DNA of 47,113 nucleotides. Source: Candidatus Sumerlaeota bacterium (GTDB lineage Bacteria; Sumerlaeota; Sumerlaeia; SLMS01; JAHLLQ01). Where the stretch lies: positions 1-47,113 of the forward strand of contig JASGMJ010000030.1 of NCBI GenBank assembly GCA_030156535.1, in the 5' to 3' direction. Made by a program: the position numbers and the translations under genes. The notes beneath the pieces are model-generated. The model had not been told where the DNA came from. It made no database searches and was given only the letters and a program-made list of their open reading frames with translations. Shown here piece after piece: positions 33,129 through 39,912 of the stretch (the stretch's first letter is position 1; the number at the start of each line of letters is the position of its first letter).

Positions 33129-33359
33129 TCAAATCGCACCACCAGCTGCCCCTGCAATCATCAGCCATGCACGTATGGGGTCCAAGTCCGAGTGACCCCC
33201 GAAGAAGACATATGGCGCGGAACTGAAGACTCTTCCCACCTCGAATCGCATCACGATCAGGGCCAGCGAAAGCCAGCCAAAGAAAGCCCCGATCAGGATG
33301 CAGAAAGCCAGAGCCAGCGGAAAGACCCAGGACCCGCCGTCGCGCAGTTGCCTTCTCAC
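33129..33359 (-). CDS. Small membrane protein, fourth gene of mini-operon
   Basis: This 76-aa protein has two hydrophobic segments: VFPLALAFCILIGAFFGW onward, and AWLMIAGAAGGAI at the very C-terminus. A loop containing FFGGHSDLDPI joins them. The GTG start overlaps the stop of the preceding gene (GTGA), with GGGGA just upstream. I do not recognise a family. Its layout, long TM1, polar loop and short Gly/Ala-rich TM2, parallels that of the preceding gene, suggesting duplication. Confidence 0.6.
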   Translation of the reverse strand: MRRQLRDGGSWVFPLALAFCILIGAFFGWLSLALIVMRFEVGRVFSSAPYVFFGGHSDLDPIRAWLMIAGAAGGAI

Positions 33360-33595
33360 TCCCCCGATCTCCAGAACTTGATGGCGGCAACTACTCCCGC
33401 CGCCGCTCCCGCGAGCGCCCCGGCTCCCAGGGTGCTCACCGACAGCAGCCCGCCATCATCGAGATAACGCACGTAGCGCACGGCCCACAGCCCCACCCAG
33501 AGTCCAGCGGCACCTCCCACGAAAGCCATGAAGAACAGGGCGAGCACCAGGGTGCCGACGCCGCCCTCCTTTTGTGGACGGTTGCTCATGGGCAT
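33356..33595 (-). CDS. Small two-TM membrane protein, third gene of mini-operon
   Basis: This 79-aa protein starts MPMSNRPQKEGG, with GGAG 8 nt before the ATG, one base after the preceding stop (TGAGATG). TM1 is LVLALFFMAFVGGAAGLWVG and TM2 is TLGAGALAGAAAGVVAAI. The loop is RYVRYLDDGG. It ends KFWRSGE, close to the KFWRGK end of the first gene. The family is unknown. Confidence 0.6.
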   Translation of the reverse strand: MPMSNRPQKEGGVGTLVLALFFMAFVGGAAGLWVGLWAVRYVRYLDDGGLLSVSTLGAGALAGAAAGVVAAIKFWRSGE

Positions 33596-33596
33596 C

Positions 33597-33896
33597 TCAT
33601 CGTCTCCTCTGGCTCCGTTGCCCCGCGGCCGCCTCCATGAGTCCTTCGATGACCCATGAGGCACCGATTAGTGCGCCGATTCCGACCAGTGCAAGGCCCA
33701 TGGCGCTGCCTCGGGTGGTGCTCGAAGCCACGACCCCTGCGGGCGTCATGATCAGGATGGCCATCGGGATGGCGGCCCCGATGAAGGCACCACCCAGGAC
33801 CAGCAAGACGCGGCTCGCCCAGTCGCGCCAGCGCGGCACGTCACGCAGCGGCTTGTCCTGATGATGAAAACCGTCGTCCTGCCCACGCACCAGCAT
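33597..33896 (-). CDS. Small two-TM membrane protein, second gene of mini-operon
   Basis: This 99-aa protein begins one base after the first gene's stop (TGACATG), with a GGGGAAAG ribosome-binding site. A polar N-terminus (GQDDGFHHQDKPLRD) precedes TM1 (VLLVLGGAFIGAAIPMAIL), a short TTRG loop and TM2 (MGLALVGIGALIGASWVI). It ends in a basic RSQRRR tail, which suggests that both termini lie in the cytoplasm. The family is unknown. Confidence 0.6.
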   Translation of the reverse strand: MLVRGQDDGFHHQDKPLRDVPRWRDWASRVLLVLGGAFIGAAIPMAILIMTPAGVVASSTTRGSAMGLALVGIGALIGASWVIEGLMEAAAGQRSQRRR

Positions 33897-33897
33897 G

Positions 33898-34074
33898 TCA
33901 CTTTCCCCGCCAGAATTTCACGATGACCCAGAAGGCCGATCCCGCTCCCACGACAGCCCCCACAAGAACATACATCCAAAGATTCGTTTCATTCAATTCG
34001 CTCAGCGTCAGCGCCTGAAAATCCACTTTGTCACTGTGTATCGGCCAGTAGACTCCGCCGAAGACGGCCTGCAC
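33898..34074 (-). CDS. Small membrane protein, first gene of mini-operon
   Basis: This 58-aa protein has one clear membrane segment (LWMYVLVGAVVGAGSAFWVIV) ending KFWRGK. I chose the GTG at 34074, which has AAGGG exactly 6 nt upstream; a TTG at 34080 is also possible. The N-terminal half (SDKVDFQALTLSELNE) resembles an inter-TM loop, so the gene may be a 5'-truncated relative of the two-TM proteins downstream. The family is unknown. Confidence 0.5.
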   Translation of the reverse strand: MQAVFGGVYWPIHSDKVDFQALTLSELNETNLWMYVLVGAVVGAGSAFWVIVKFWRGK

Positions 34075-34075
34075 G

Positions 34076-34141
34076 AACAACCCTTATGACGATTCCATTG
34101 CAGCCAATGGCGCAAAACGGAACCGTGCTGCAACAACCCTT
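34076..34141. promoter_or_regulatory. Direct repeat and palindrome upstream of mini-operon
   Basis: AACAACCCTT occurs at 34076-34085 and again at 34132-34141. Between them lies CCATTG-CAGC-CAATGG at 34095-34110. This lies between the mini-operon and the divergent gene at 34205, so it could be shared control DNA. Confidence 0.3.
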
Positions 34142-34204
34142 GAATACGACACCGTATCGCCGGTAACTGTTCCAACGACTTGAATTCCTCTCCGGGAGAT
34201 TGCC

Positions 34205-34579
34205 ATGTACACCATTGCCGCCGCTGCCGCGTACCAATCCGCCAACCGGGTGATCAGCAGTGCGGGTTCCTCCAATGCCGATCTGGGTGCGCGCTCCGAG
34301 GTCGAGCAGCTCAAGGGACGCATCGAGCGCCAGAACCTGCTGATCCAGACGATGCTCATGATTCTGCTGGAGAAGAAGGTTCTGCACGAGGACGAGTTCA
34401 AGGAATGGCTGAACTACGTGGACGAACTCGACGGCGTGCGCGACGGCAAGCTGCGCGAGGACAAGAAGCCGCTGGCGTGTTCGCAGTGCGGACGCAACAG
34501 TCCGAAGGGAAGCGCGAAGTGCATCTATTGCGGCTCGGAGTTCGAAACCGATTTCCTCTATCAACGCCCCCAGGAATAG
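34205..34579 (+). CDS. Coiled-coil / zinc-ribbon protein of unknown function
   Basis: This 124-aa protein has GGGAG 7 nt before its ATG. Residues ~30-75 are a predicted helix with heptad-like Leu/Ile spacing (VEQLKGRIERQNLLIQTMLMIL). The C-terminus has a four-Cys zinc ribbon: Cys92, Cys95, Cys106 and Cys109 (CSQCG...CIYCG). No catalytic motif is seen. It ends 9 nt before moaC, so it is probably co-transcribed, though no functional link is known to me. Confidence 0.8.
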   Translation: MYTIAAAAAYQSANRVISSAGSSNADLGARSEVEQLKGRIERQNLLIQTMLMILLEKKVLHEDEFKEWLNYVDELDGVRDGKLREDKKPLACSQCGRNSPKGSAKCIYCGSEFETDFLYQRPQE

Positions 34580-34588
34580 TACCCGCCC

Positions 34589-35083
34589 ATGAGCCCGGAA
34601 AAAAAGCAGGAAGCATTGACGCATCTGAACGCGCGGGGCGAAGCCCGCATGGTGGATGTTGGCGCCAAGGAAGTGACGGTGCGCGAGGCCGTGGCCGAAG
34701 GGGAACTCGCGGCGCGCGCGGAGGTGCTCGACGCGATCTTCGGCGGGACGCTGAAGAAGGGCGAGGCGCTCGCCGTGGCGCGCGTTGCCGGCATCCAGGC
34801 AGCCAAGCGCACGGCCGACCTCATTCCGCTCTGCCATCCGATTGCGACATCGTTCGTGGGGATCGACATCGAACACGACCGCGAGCGATGCCGCGCCGTC
34901 GTGCGCGCAACGATCCGCGTCGCGGAACGCACGGGCGCGGAAATGGAGGCGCTGACGGCGGCGAGCGTCACGTTGCTGACGTTGTACGACATGGCCAAGG
35001 CGCTGCAGAAGGACATGCGAATCGAGAACGTGCGCCTGCGCCGCAAGACGGGCGGCAAGAGCGGCGACGTTGAGTTTGCGTAG
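34589..35083 (+). CDS. moaC: Cyclic pyranopterin monophosphate synthase MoaC
   Basis: This 164-aa enzyme converts the MoaA product to cyclic pyranopterin monophosphate in molybdenum cofactor synthesis. The opening HLNARGEARMVDVGAKEVT is typical. LIPLCHP (catalytic His region) and ERTGAEMEALTAASVTLLTLYDMAKA are family signatures, and the catalytic Lys lies in the final basic KDMRIENVRLRRKTGG segment. Length is standard. It is 9 nt after the zinc-ribbon gene. The partner moaA lies 2 kb away on the opposite strand. Confidence 0.96.
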   Translation: MSPEKKQEALTHLNARGEARMVDVGAKEVTVREAVAEGELAARAEVLDAIFGGTLKKGEALAVARVAGIQAAKRTADLIPLCHPIATSFVGIDIEHDRERCRAVVRATIRVAERTGAEMEALTAASVTLLTLYDMAKALQKDMRIENVRLRRKTGGKSGDVEFA

Positions 35084-35417
35084 GCACGTGTGGGATGGAC
35101 GATGTGGACCGGGTGGGCGCAGTGGACGAAATCCAGGAAGCGCCCTCCCCCCCCCAGCCATCAAGGCCCCAGCCCTCAAAGCCCCAGCCATCAAGGCCCC
35201 AGCCCTCAAAGCCCCAGCCCTCAAAGCCCCAGCCCTCAAAGCCCCAGCCCTCAAAGCCCCGGCCACGAAGCTTGATTACCAAACCTCATCCCGCATCACC
35301 ATTCGAACCACGGACCACACCCCACAAACCACGTTTTCCCCCCAACTTCCCATCGACACTGCTGGCGTGGCGCTTCCCAATCGCGGAACTTGCCTGCCGG
35401 GGGTCTTCCTCTTGTCC
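35084..35417. repeat. Intergenic region with three short-period arrays
   Basis: No gene is supported in these 334 bp. A period-9 array (five units, most ending GTGG) lies at 35090-35134. Seven copies of a 15-bp unit (CCCCAGCCCTCAAAG or its CATCAAGG variant, in order ABABBBB) lie at 35152-35256. Four degenerate GAACCAC heptamers lie at 35305-35333. All frames are open through the 15-bp array, which explains the long Pro/Ala-rich reading frames on both strands. Confidence 0.75.
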
Positions 35418-37187
35418 GTGCGTCGTCTTGCCCTGCTGCTCTGTCTGCCGCTGTTTGCCGCAACTGTTCGCGGCCAGCAGGAGGCGCCGCACTACCCCGT
35501 CAACGATCTGATTCGTTTCGATGACGAGCGCGAAGGGGCACGCTGGCGCGTGGCTCCGATTCCGTACCGCCCGCCCGACGGTGGCGCGCCGTTTCAGGCG
35601 CCCGCGCTGCGCGAACCCGACATGCAATGGGTCGAGGAAACGCTGGCGGCAATGACGCTGGAGGAGAAGATCGGCCAGTTGCTGATGCCGCGTTGGTCGG
35701 CGGATCACGCAGAGTCGGACCTGGCGGAGTATCACGTTGGCGGGTTCATTTTCTCGGCGATTCCGTCGGTGCGGATTTTGGAGGCGACCAACACTCTTCA
35801 ACACGCGGCGGAAGTCCCATTGATTTTTTCGATCGATTGCGAGGCTGGTGCCGGTGCGCGCGTGAGCGACGGCACGGTGTTCCCGATGAACATGGCGTTG
35901 GCGGCCACGGGGCGCGAGGACCTCGCCTACCAGCAGGGCATCGTCACAGCCCGCGAGTGCCGCGCGATGGGCGTGCAGATTGCCTTTGGCCCCGTGATCG
36001 ACACGAACACGGAACCGGCAAATCCGATCATCGGCATTCGCGCGTTTGGCGACGACCCGGAAGTGATCGAACGTTTTGCGCAAGCCTACGTTCAGGGAGC
36101 GGCTTCGGCCGGGCTCCTGACGACGTACAAGCATTTCCCGGGGCATGGGGCCACCGACGCCGATTCGCACAAGTCGCTCCCCGTCGTGGACATCGATTGC
36201 GACGAACTCGAACGCCTGCACCTGCGTCCCTTCGAGAATCTCATCGCGCGGGGCACGGGCGATCTCGTGATGACGGCGCACGTGTGGTATCCCTGTCTCG
36301 ATCCCGGCATCGAGGACTGGCCCGCGACGCTCTCGACGCCGGCGCTGACCAATGTCCTGAGGGAGCGGATGGGCTTCGAGGGCGTCATCATTTCCGACTC
36401 GTTCGCGATGCGGGGGATTCGACTGGCTGCGTCCACCTACGACGGCGCACGGATTTCCGTGCTCGCGGGGATGGACATCATCCTGATGCCGCCGAGCACG
36501 CGCGAGGCGTTCGAGGGCGTCCGCGATGCCGTGAAGGCGGGGATGATTTCAGAGGAGCGACTCGACGCGTCGGTGCGGCGGATTCTCATCATCAAAAGCA
36601 AGGCGGGGCTCCCCGAGGCCGCGACGGCTTCCGAGGCAGACCTGCTGCGCACGATGCTGCACGAGGAGCACATCGCCACGGCCGAGGAGATCGGCCGGAG
36701 CGCCGTTGCCCTGGGCCGCGTGCGCGAAGGCGCTCTGCCGCTGACGGCAGAACAGCGCGTCCTTGTCGTGTCCTTCCTGACCGACAACACGATCTTCTAC
36801 GCCTATCCGCACACCGAGTTTTCCGGGGCGCTGGCGCGGGCACTTCCCGGCACCGACGTGGTGACGATGCCGACGGACGACGAGGGAATCATCGGGCGTT
36901 CGATTCTGGCCGCCGCGCCTTCGTATGATCGCATCGTCGTGACGAGCCGTTCGTGGAACCCGAGCGACACCGCCCCCCAGGTCGCGCTGCTGCGCGCTCT
37001 CGTGGCCGGGCAGGTGCCGGTCGTTTATTTGTCTTTCGGCAGTCCGTATCACGAGCTCGACGTGCCCGAGCTGGAGAACGTGTTCTGTACGTTCTCCAGT
37101 CACTACGCATCGCAGCGCCAGGCGGCGCAGGTGCTGCTGGGCGAGGCGGAGGCAACGGCGGCGTGGCCGGTCGATCTCGGGCGGTAG
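35418..37187 (+). CDS. Exported glycoside hydrolase family 3 (NagZ-like beta-N-acetylhexosaminidase)
   Basis: This 589-aa enzyme starts with a signal peptide (RRLALLLCLPLFAATVRGQ), so it acts outside the cytoplasm. TLEEKIGQLLMP opens the GH3 domain. YKHFPGHGATDADSHKSLP is the NagZ-type Lys-His and Asp-x-His catalytic dyad. ISDSFAMRGI contains the nucleophile Asp. A second alpha/beta/alpha domain follows. The signature favours cleavage of terminal beta-GlcNAc, such as GlcNAc-anhydroMurNAc. The start is a GTG with no strong ribosome-binding site, chosen because it begins the signal peptide. Its stop lies 4 nt from the moaA stop. Confidence 0.88.
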   Translation: MRRLALLLCLPLFAATVRGQQEAPHYPVNDLIRFDDEREGARWRVAPIPYRPPDGGAPFQAPALREPDMQWVEETLAAMTLEEKIGQLLMPRWSADHAESDLAEYHVGGFIFSAIPSVRILEATNTLQHAAEVPLIFSIDCEAGAGARVSDGTVFPMNMALAATGREDLAYQQGIVTARECRAMGVQIAFGPVIDTNTEPANPIIGIRAFGDDPEVIERFAQAYVQGAASAGLLTTYKHFPGHGATDADSHKSLPVVDIDCDELERLHLRPFENLIARGTGDLVMTAHVWYPCLDPGIEDWPATLSTPALTNVLRERMGFEGVIISDSFAMRGIRLAASTYDGARISVLAGMDIILMPPSTREAFEGVRDAVKAGMISEERLDASVRRILIIKSKAGLPEAATASEADLLRTMLHEEHIATAEEIGRSAVALGRVREGALPLTAEQRVLVVSFLTDNTIFYAYPHTEFSGALARALPGTDVVTMPTDDEGIIGRSILAAAPSYDRIVVTSRSWNPSDTAPQVALLRALVAGQVPVVYLSFGSPYHELDVPELENVFCTFSSHYASQRQAAQVLLGEAEATAAWPVDLGR

Positions 37188-37191
37188 GGAC

Positions 37192-38232
37192 TCACCCCCC
37201 CGTGGCCTGCATCCCTCTACCAACGGGTTGGCCGACGGCGATGGCGGTATCGTAGCGGTCCGCGCGCATCATGAACTGCCAGCGCATGGCTTGGCCGACG
37301 GCGGCGCGGTCGCGGCGATGGATGGGGCCGAGCAGGTCGATTTCCTCGGGCATGAGCAGGCACGGTTTCAGCGCGCCGTCGCTGGTCAGGCGCAGCTTGT
37401 TGCACGAAAGACACTTGGTGTTCGACATCTGCGAGATGAAGCCGATGCGTGCCTCGGTGCCCGCGACGCGGTAGGTCGTGGCGGGGCCGTAGCCCGTCGT
37501 ATTGCCTTCGGCCGGGCCGTCGCCCTCGGGCACCAGGGTGAAGCCGAGTTCGTCGAGGTGGTGGCGGAGGTCGTCGATCGAGATGAAGTGGGCGTGGAAG
37601 TATTCCTTCTCGTCGAAGATCGGCATGAGTTCGATGAAGCGGACTTCGATGCGCTTGTCGTGAGAGAATCGGACGAAGTCGGCGAGCTCGGCGATCACGG
37701 TGGGCTTCAGAGCCACGCAGTTGATTTTCACGCGGCGGAAAAGAGTGCGGGCAGCTTCGATGCCGTCGAGGCAACGTTGCAGCGAGCCGCCGCGCGTGAT
37801 GTCCGCGAAGCGCTCGGCATCAAAGGTGTCGAGCGAGATGTTGACGCGATCGACGCCCGCGTCGCGCAACGCCGGGCCCATGCGCTCGAGCAGCACGCCG
37901 TTGGTCGTGAGTGCGACGTCGCTCAGGGCGGCGTGGCGGCGAATACCGCGAATGAAGCCCGCAAGGCCGGGGCGGACGAGTGGCTCGCCGCCCGTGATGC
38001 GCACGGCTTCAGCGCCAAGATCGTTGACGGAGACATCGACGAGGAAGTCGAGGTCGTCCCACGAGAGTTTGTGCTGGTGGGTGCTGGCGCATCCCTGGGC
38101 GGGATTGCAGTAGTGGCAGGACAGATTGCACAGATCGGTGACGCTGAGGCGGACGTAGCGGAAGCGGCGCCCAAAGCGGTCGACGACGGGGCTGGGAGCG
38201 GCGCGGACAATGTCGGATTCGGCGACGGCCAT
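37192..38232 (-). CDS. moaA: GTP 3',8-cyclase MoaA
   Basis: This 346-aa radical SAM enzyme carries out the first step of molybdenum cofactor synthesis from GTP. The N-terminal [4Fe-4S] cluster is CNLSCHYC (Cys35, 39, 42), the SAM site ITGGEPLVRP follows, and the C-terminal cluster is CLSCNKLRLTSDGALKPC. It ends in the conserved Gly-Gly. I chose the ATG at 38232, with AAGGA 4 nt before it. This start lies in the second copy of a perfect 23-bp tandem duplication (38229-38274) that also duplicates the ribosome-binding site and ATG out of frame. MoaC is encoded on the other strand 2 kb away. Confidence 0.95.
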   Translation of the reverse strand: MAVAESDIVRAAPSPVVDRFGRRFRYVRLSVTDLCNLSCHYCNPAQGCASTHQHKLSWDDLDFLVDVSVNDLGAEAVRITGGEPLVRPGLAGFIRGIRRHAALSDVALTTNGVLLERMGPALRDAGVDRVNISLDTFDAERFADITRGGSLQRCLDGIEAARTLFRRVKINCVALKPTVIAELADFVRFSHDKRIEVRFIELMPIFDEKEYFHAHFISIDDLRHHLDELGFTLVPEGDGPAEGNTTGYGPATTYRVAGTEARIGFISQMSNTKCLSCNKLRLTSDGALKPCLLMPEEIDLLGPIHRRDRAAVGQAMRWQFMMRADRYDTAIAVGQPVGRGMQATGG

Positions 38233-38274
38233 CGGTTCCTTCGTGGTGGGCCCATCGGTTCCTTCGTGGTGGGC
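38229..38274. repeat. Perfect 23-bp tandem duplication at moaA start
   Basis: Two identical 23-bp copies (38229-38251 and 38252-38274) each carry AAGGA-ACCG-ATG on the minus strand. Because 23 is not a multiple of 3, only the downstream ATG is in the moaA frame. The upstream one opens a 110-codon frame overlapping moaA. Confidence 0.85.
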
Positions 38275-38357
38275 AGAGCGTTCGGTCCCGCCGTACATAG
38301 CGATTGCGAGCGTGTGCCACCTCCGCGTGCCCCGTCAACGGACTTCTCGGGAGCTTC

Positions 38358-39044
38358 TCAAGCGCCCGGGCCTCTGCGTTGTGCTTTGGAGTTCGTCTCG
38401 AGCTCATGAAGCGCTGCAATGACGTCGTCCGGTTCAGCCCGGCGGCGATAGTCGACGTTTACATATCGCCATGTCACAATGCCGTCAGGCGAAACGACGA
38501 AGGTTGCAGGGATCGGCAACACGGTGTCGTTGCCATCGTTGATCCTGGCCAGGTCAAGACCGCGGTCGTTACGCATGTGGTCGAGAATCGGTTCGGGGAT
38601 TTTCCAGGCGACTCCATATTGTGCGGCAACCTGTGCGTCCTTGTCTGAAAGCACCGCGAATTTCAGTTCCGCCTTTTCAATCAACGACAGGGACTCATCG
38701 GGAACCTCAGGACTCACCGCAACAAGCTGACCGCCAAGCTTTTCAATGTCAGGCAAGCGGTCCTGCATCGCACGGAGCTGCAGGTTGCAGTAGGGACACC
38801 AACTGCCACGATAGAACGATATCACCACTGGCCCGTTGGCAAGCAACGCCGACAACCCGATCGCTTCACCTTTGGCATTCGGCAGAACAAATCTCGGAGC
38901 AGGTTGCCCCACTGCAATCGCATCCCTGCCATCTCCAAAATCGCGAGCCTTGGCCAAAAGGGACACCACCAAGGTTGCAAACTTGGGGTTCGATTGCTGC
39001 AGGTTGGAGAACTGCTTGTCGGTTTGGTCACGTAAAGTTGCCAT
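38358..39044 (-). CDS. Peroxiredoxin-like protein (AhpC/TSA superfamily)
   Basis: This 228-aa thioredoxin-fold protein has a helical N-terminal extension, then VGQPAPRFVLPNAKG and VVISFYRGSWCPYCNLQLRA with Cys83 and Cys86 (CxxC). This matches the peroxiredoxin-like subgroup that uses a CPYC motif. LPIPATFVVSPDGIV is the cis-Pro region. It should reduce peroxides or act as a thiol oxidoreductase. AAGG lies about 8 nt before the ATG. It is 99 bp downstream of an AhpD-like gene on the same strand, a natural redox pair. Confidence 0.9.
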   Translation of the reverse strand: MATLRDQTDKQFSNLQQSNPKFATLVVSLLAKARDFGDGRDAIAVGQPAPRFVLPNAKGEAIGLSALLANGPVVISFYRGSWCPYCNLQLRAMQDRLPDIEKLGGQLVAVSPEVPDESLSLIEKAELKFAVLSDKDAQVAAQYGVAWKIPEPILDHMRNDRGLDLARINDGNDTVLPIPATFVVSPDGIVTWRYVNVDYRRRAEPDDVIAALHELETNSKAQRRGPGA

Positions 39045-39143
39045 TGGACACCTTGGGTGCTATGCCGCAACGTAAAGACGATCGGCAGCCTGGGAGTTGA
39101 GGTTGCTGGGCCGGACCGAACCCTCCGGGCCGGCCGCAGGGTG

Positions 39144-39704
39144 TCATTTCGCTTCTGCTTTGAAGTCGTCGTCGAGTTCGATCCTGGTCAGGTGATCGAA
39201 GTAGTTGGTGATCGTCTTCATCGCGATTGCGCTCAGCAGATCGATCAGCTGCGTCGGGGAATAGCCGGCGTCGAGGAAGGCCGATCGTGTCTCATCGGGA
39301 AGATACCCCTTGTTCTGAACCATTGCGCGGACGGTTGCGATCAGAGCGTCGTACTTGGTGTCCCCGGTGGGAGTCTTGGCGCGAATGGCGTCGACAACAC
39401 TCGCCGCGACTTTGAAATTGGTCTTGAGAGCGGTGCTGTGCGCGGCAATGCAATAGGCACATTCGTTCTCAACGCTGACCGCCAAGAAGATGATCTGCTG
39501 CTCGACCGGGCGGAAGCCTGCCTTGGCAAAGTTGGCCCCGATCTCGGCATAGCTCTTGAGCGTCAAAGGCGCATTCGCCATTGTGCCGATCGCGTTCGGA
39601 ATCTTGCCAAATGCCTTCTGGACGTTTTCGAGGATTGGCTGCGCAAGCTCGGATGCGGAGTCTCTATTCAGAACAGGGTAGTGGGCGGTGGTGGATTCTG
39701 TCAT
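39144..39704 (-). CDS. AhpD-like carboxymuconolactone decarboxylase family protein
   Basis: This 186-aa helical protein has the family active-site signature ECAYCIAAHS (Cys82, Cys85, His89). These CxxC proteins act as alkylhydroperoxidases or thiol reductants. QPILENVQKAFGKIPNAIGTMANAP at the N-terminus is typical of the peroxidase-related subgroup. GAGGAAA lies just before the ATG. It is the first gene of a two-gene unit with the peroxiredoxin, so a peroxide-detoxification cassette is likely. Confidence 0.92.
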   Translation of the reverse strand: MTESTTAHYPVLNRDSASELAQPILENVQKAFGKIPNAIGTMANAPLTLKSYAEIGANFAKAGFRPVEQQIIFLAVSVENECAYCIAAHSTALKTNFKVAASVVDAIRAKTPTGDTKYDALIATVRAMVQNKGYLPDETRSAFLDAGYSPTQLIDLLSAIAMKTITNYFDHLTRIELDDDFKAEAK

Positions 39705-39912
39705 GTTTCCTCACTTCTTTTTATTCCGGGAGGCTAGGCTGGGCGCAGGGCAATCGTCCAGCGCTTTGTTGCTTCAGCCCATGGGGAGCGGAATGTTTCC
39801 AAAGTAGCATTTACGGGTTGCCCGGATGCCCGGGGGACTACATTTTGAGATTGCATGGGATTACTACTTTGTTGCATCTGATTTTGACGATGTTATTGCT
39901 TGGGAGAGGCGA

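Noticed and set aside
35070..35417. N-terminal extension of the GH3 protein through the 15-bp array (Pro/Ala/Lys repeats)
   Set aside because: The array is open in all frames, and a proper signal peptide begins at 35418, so the upstream part is most likely non-coding.
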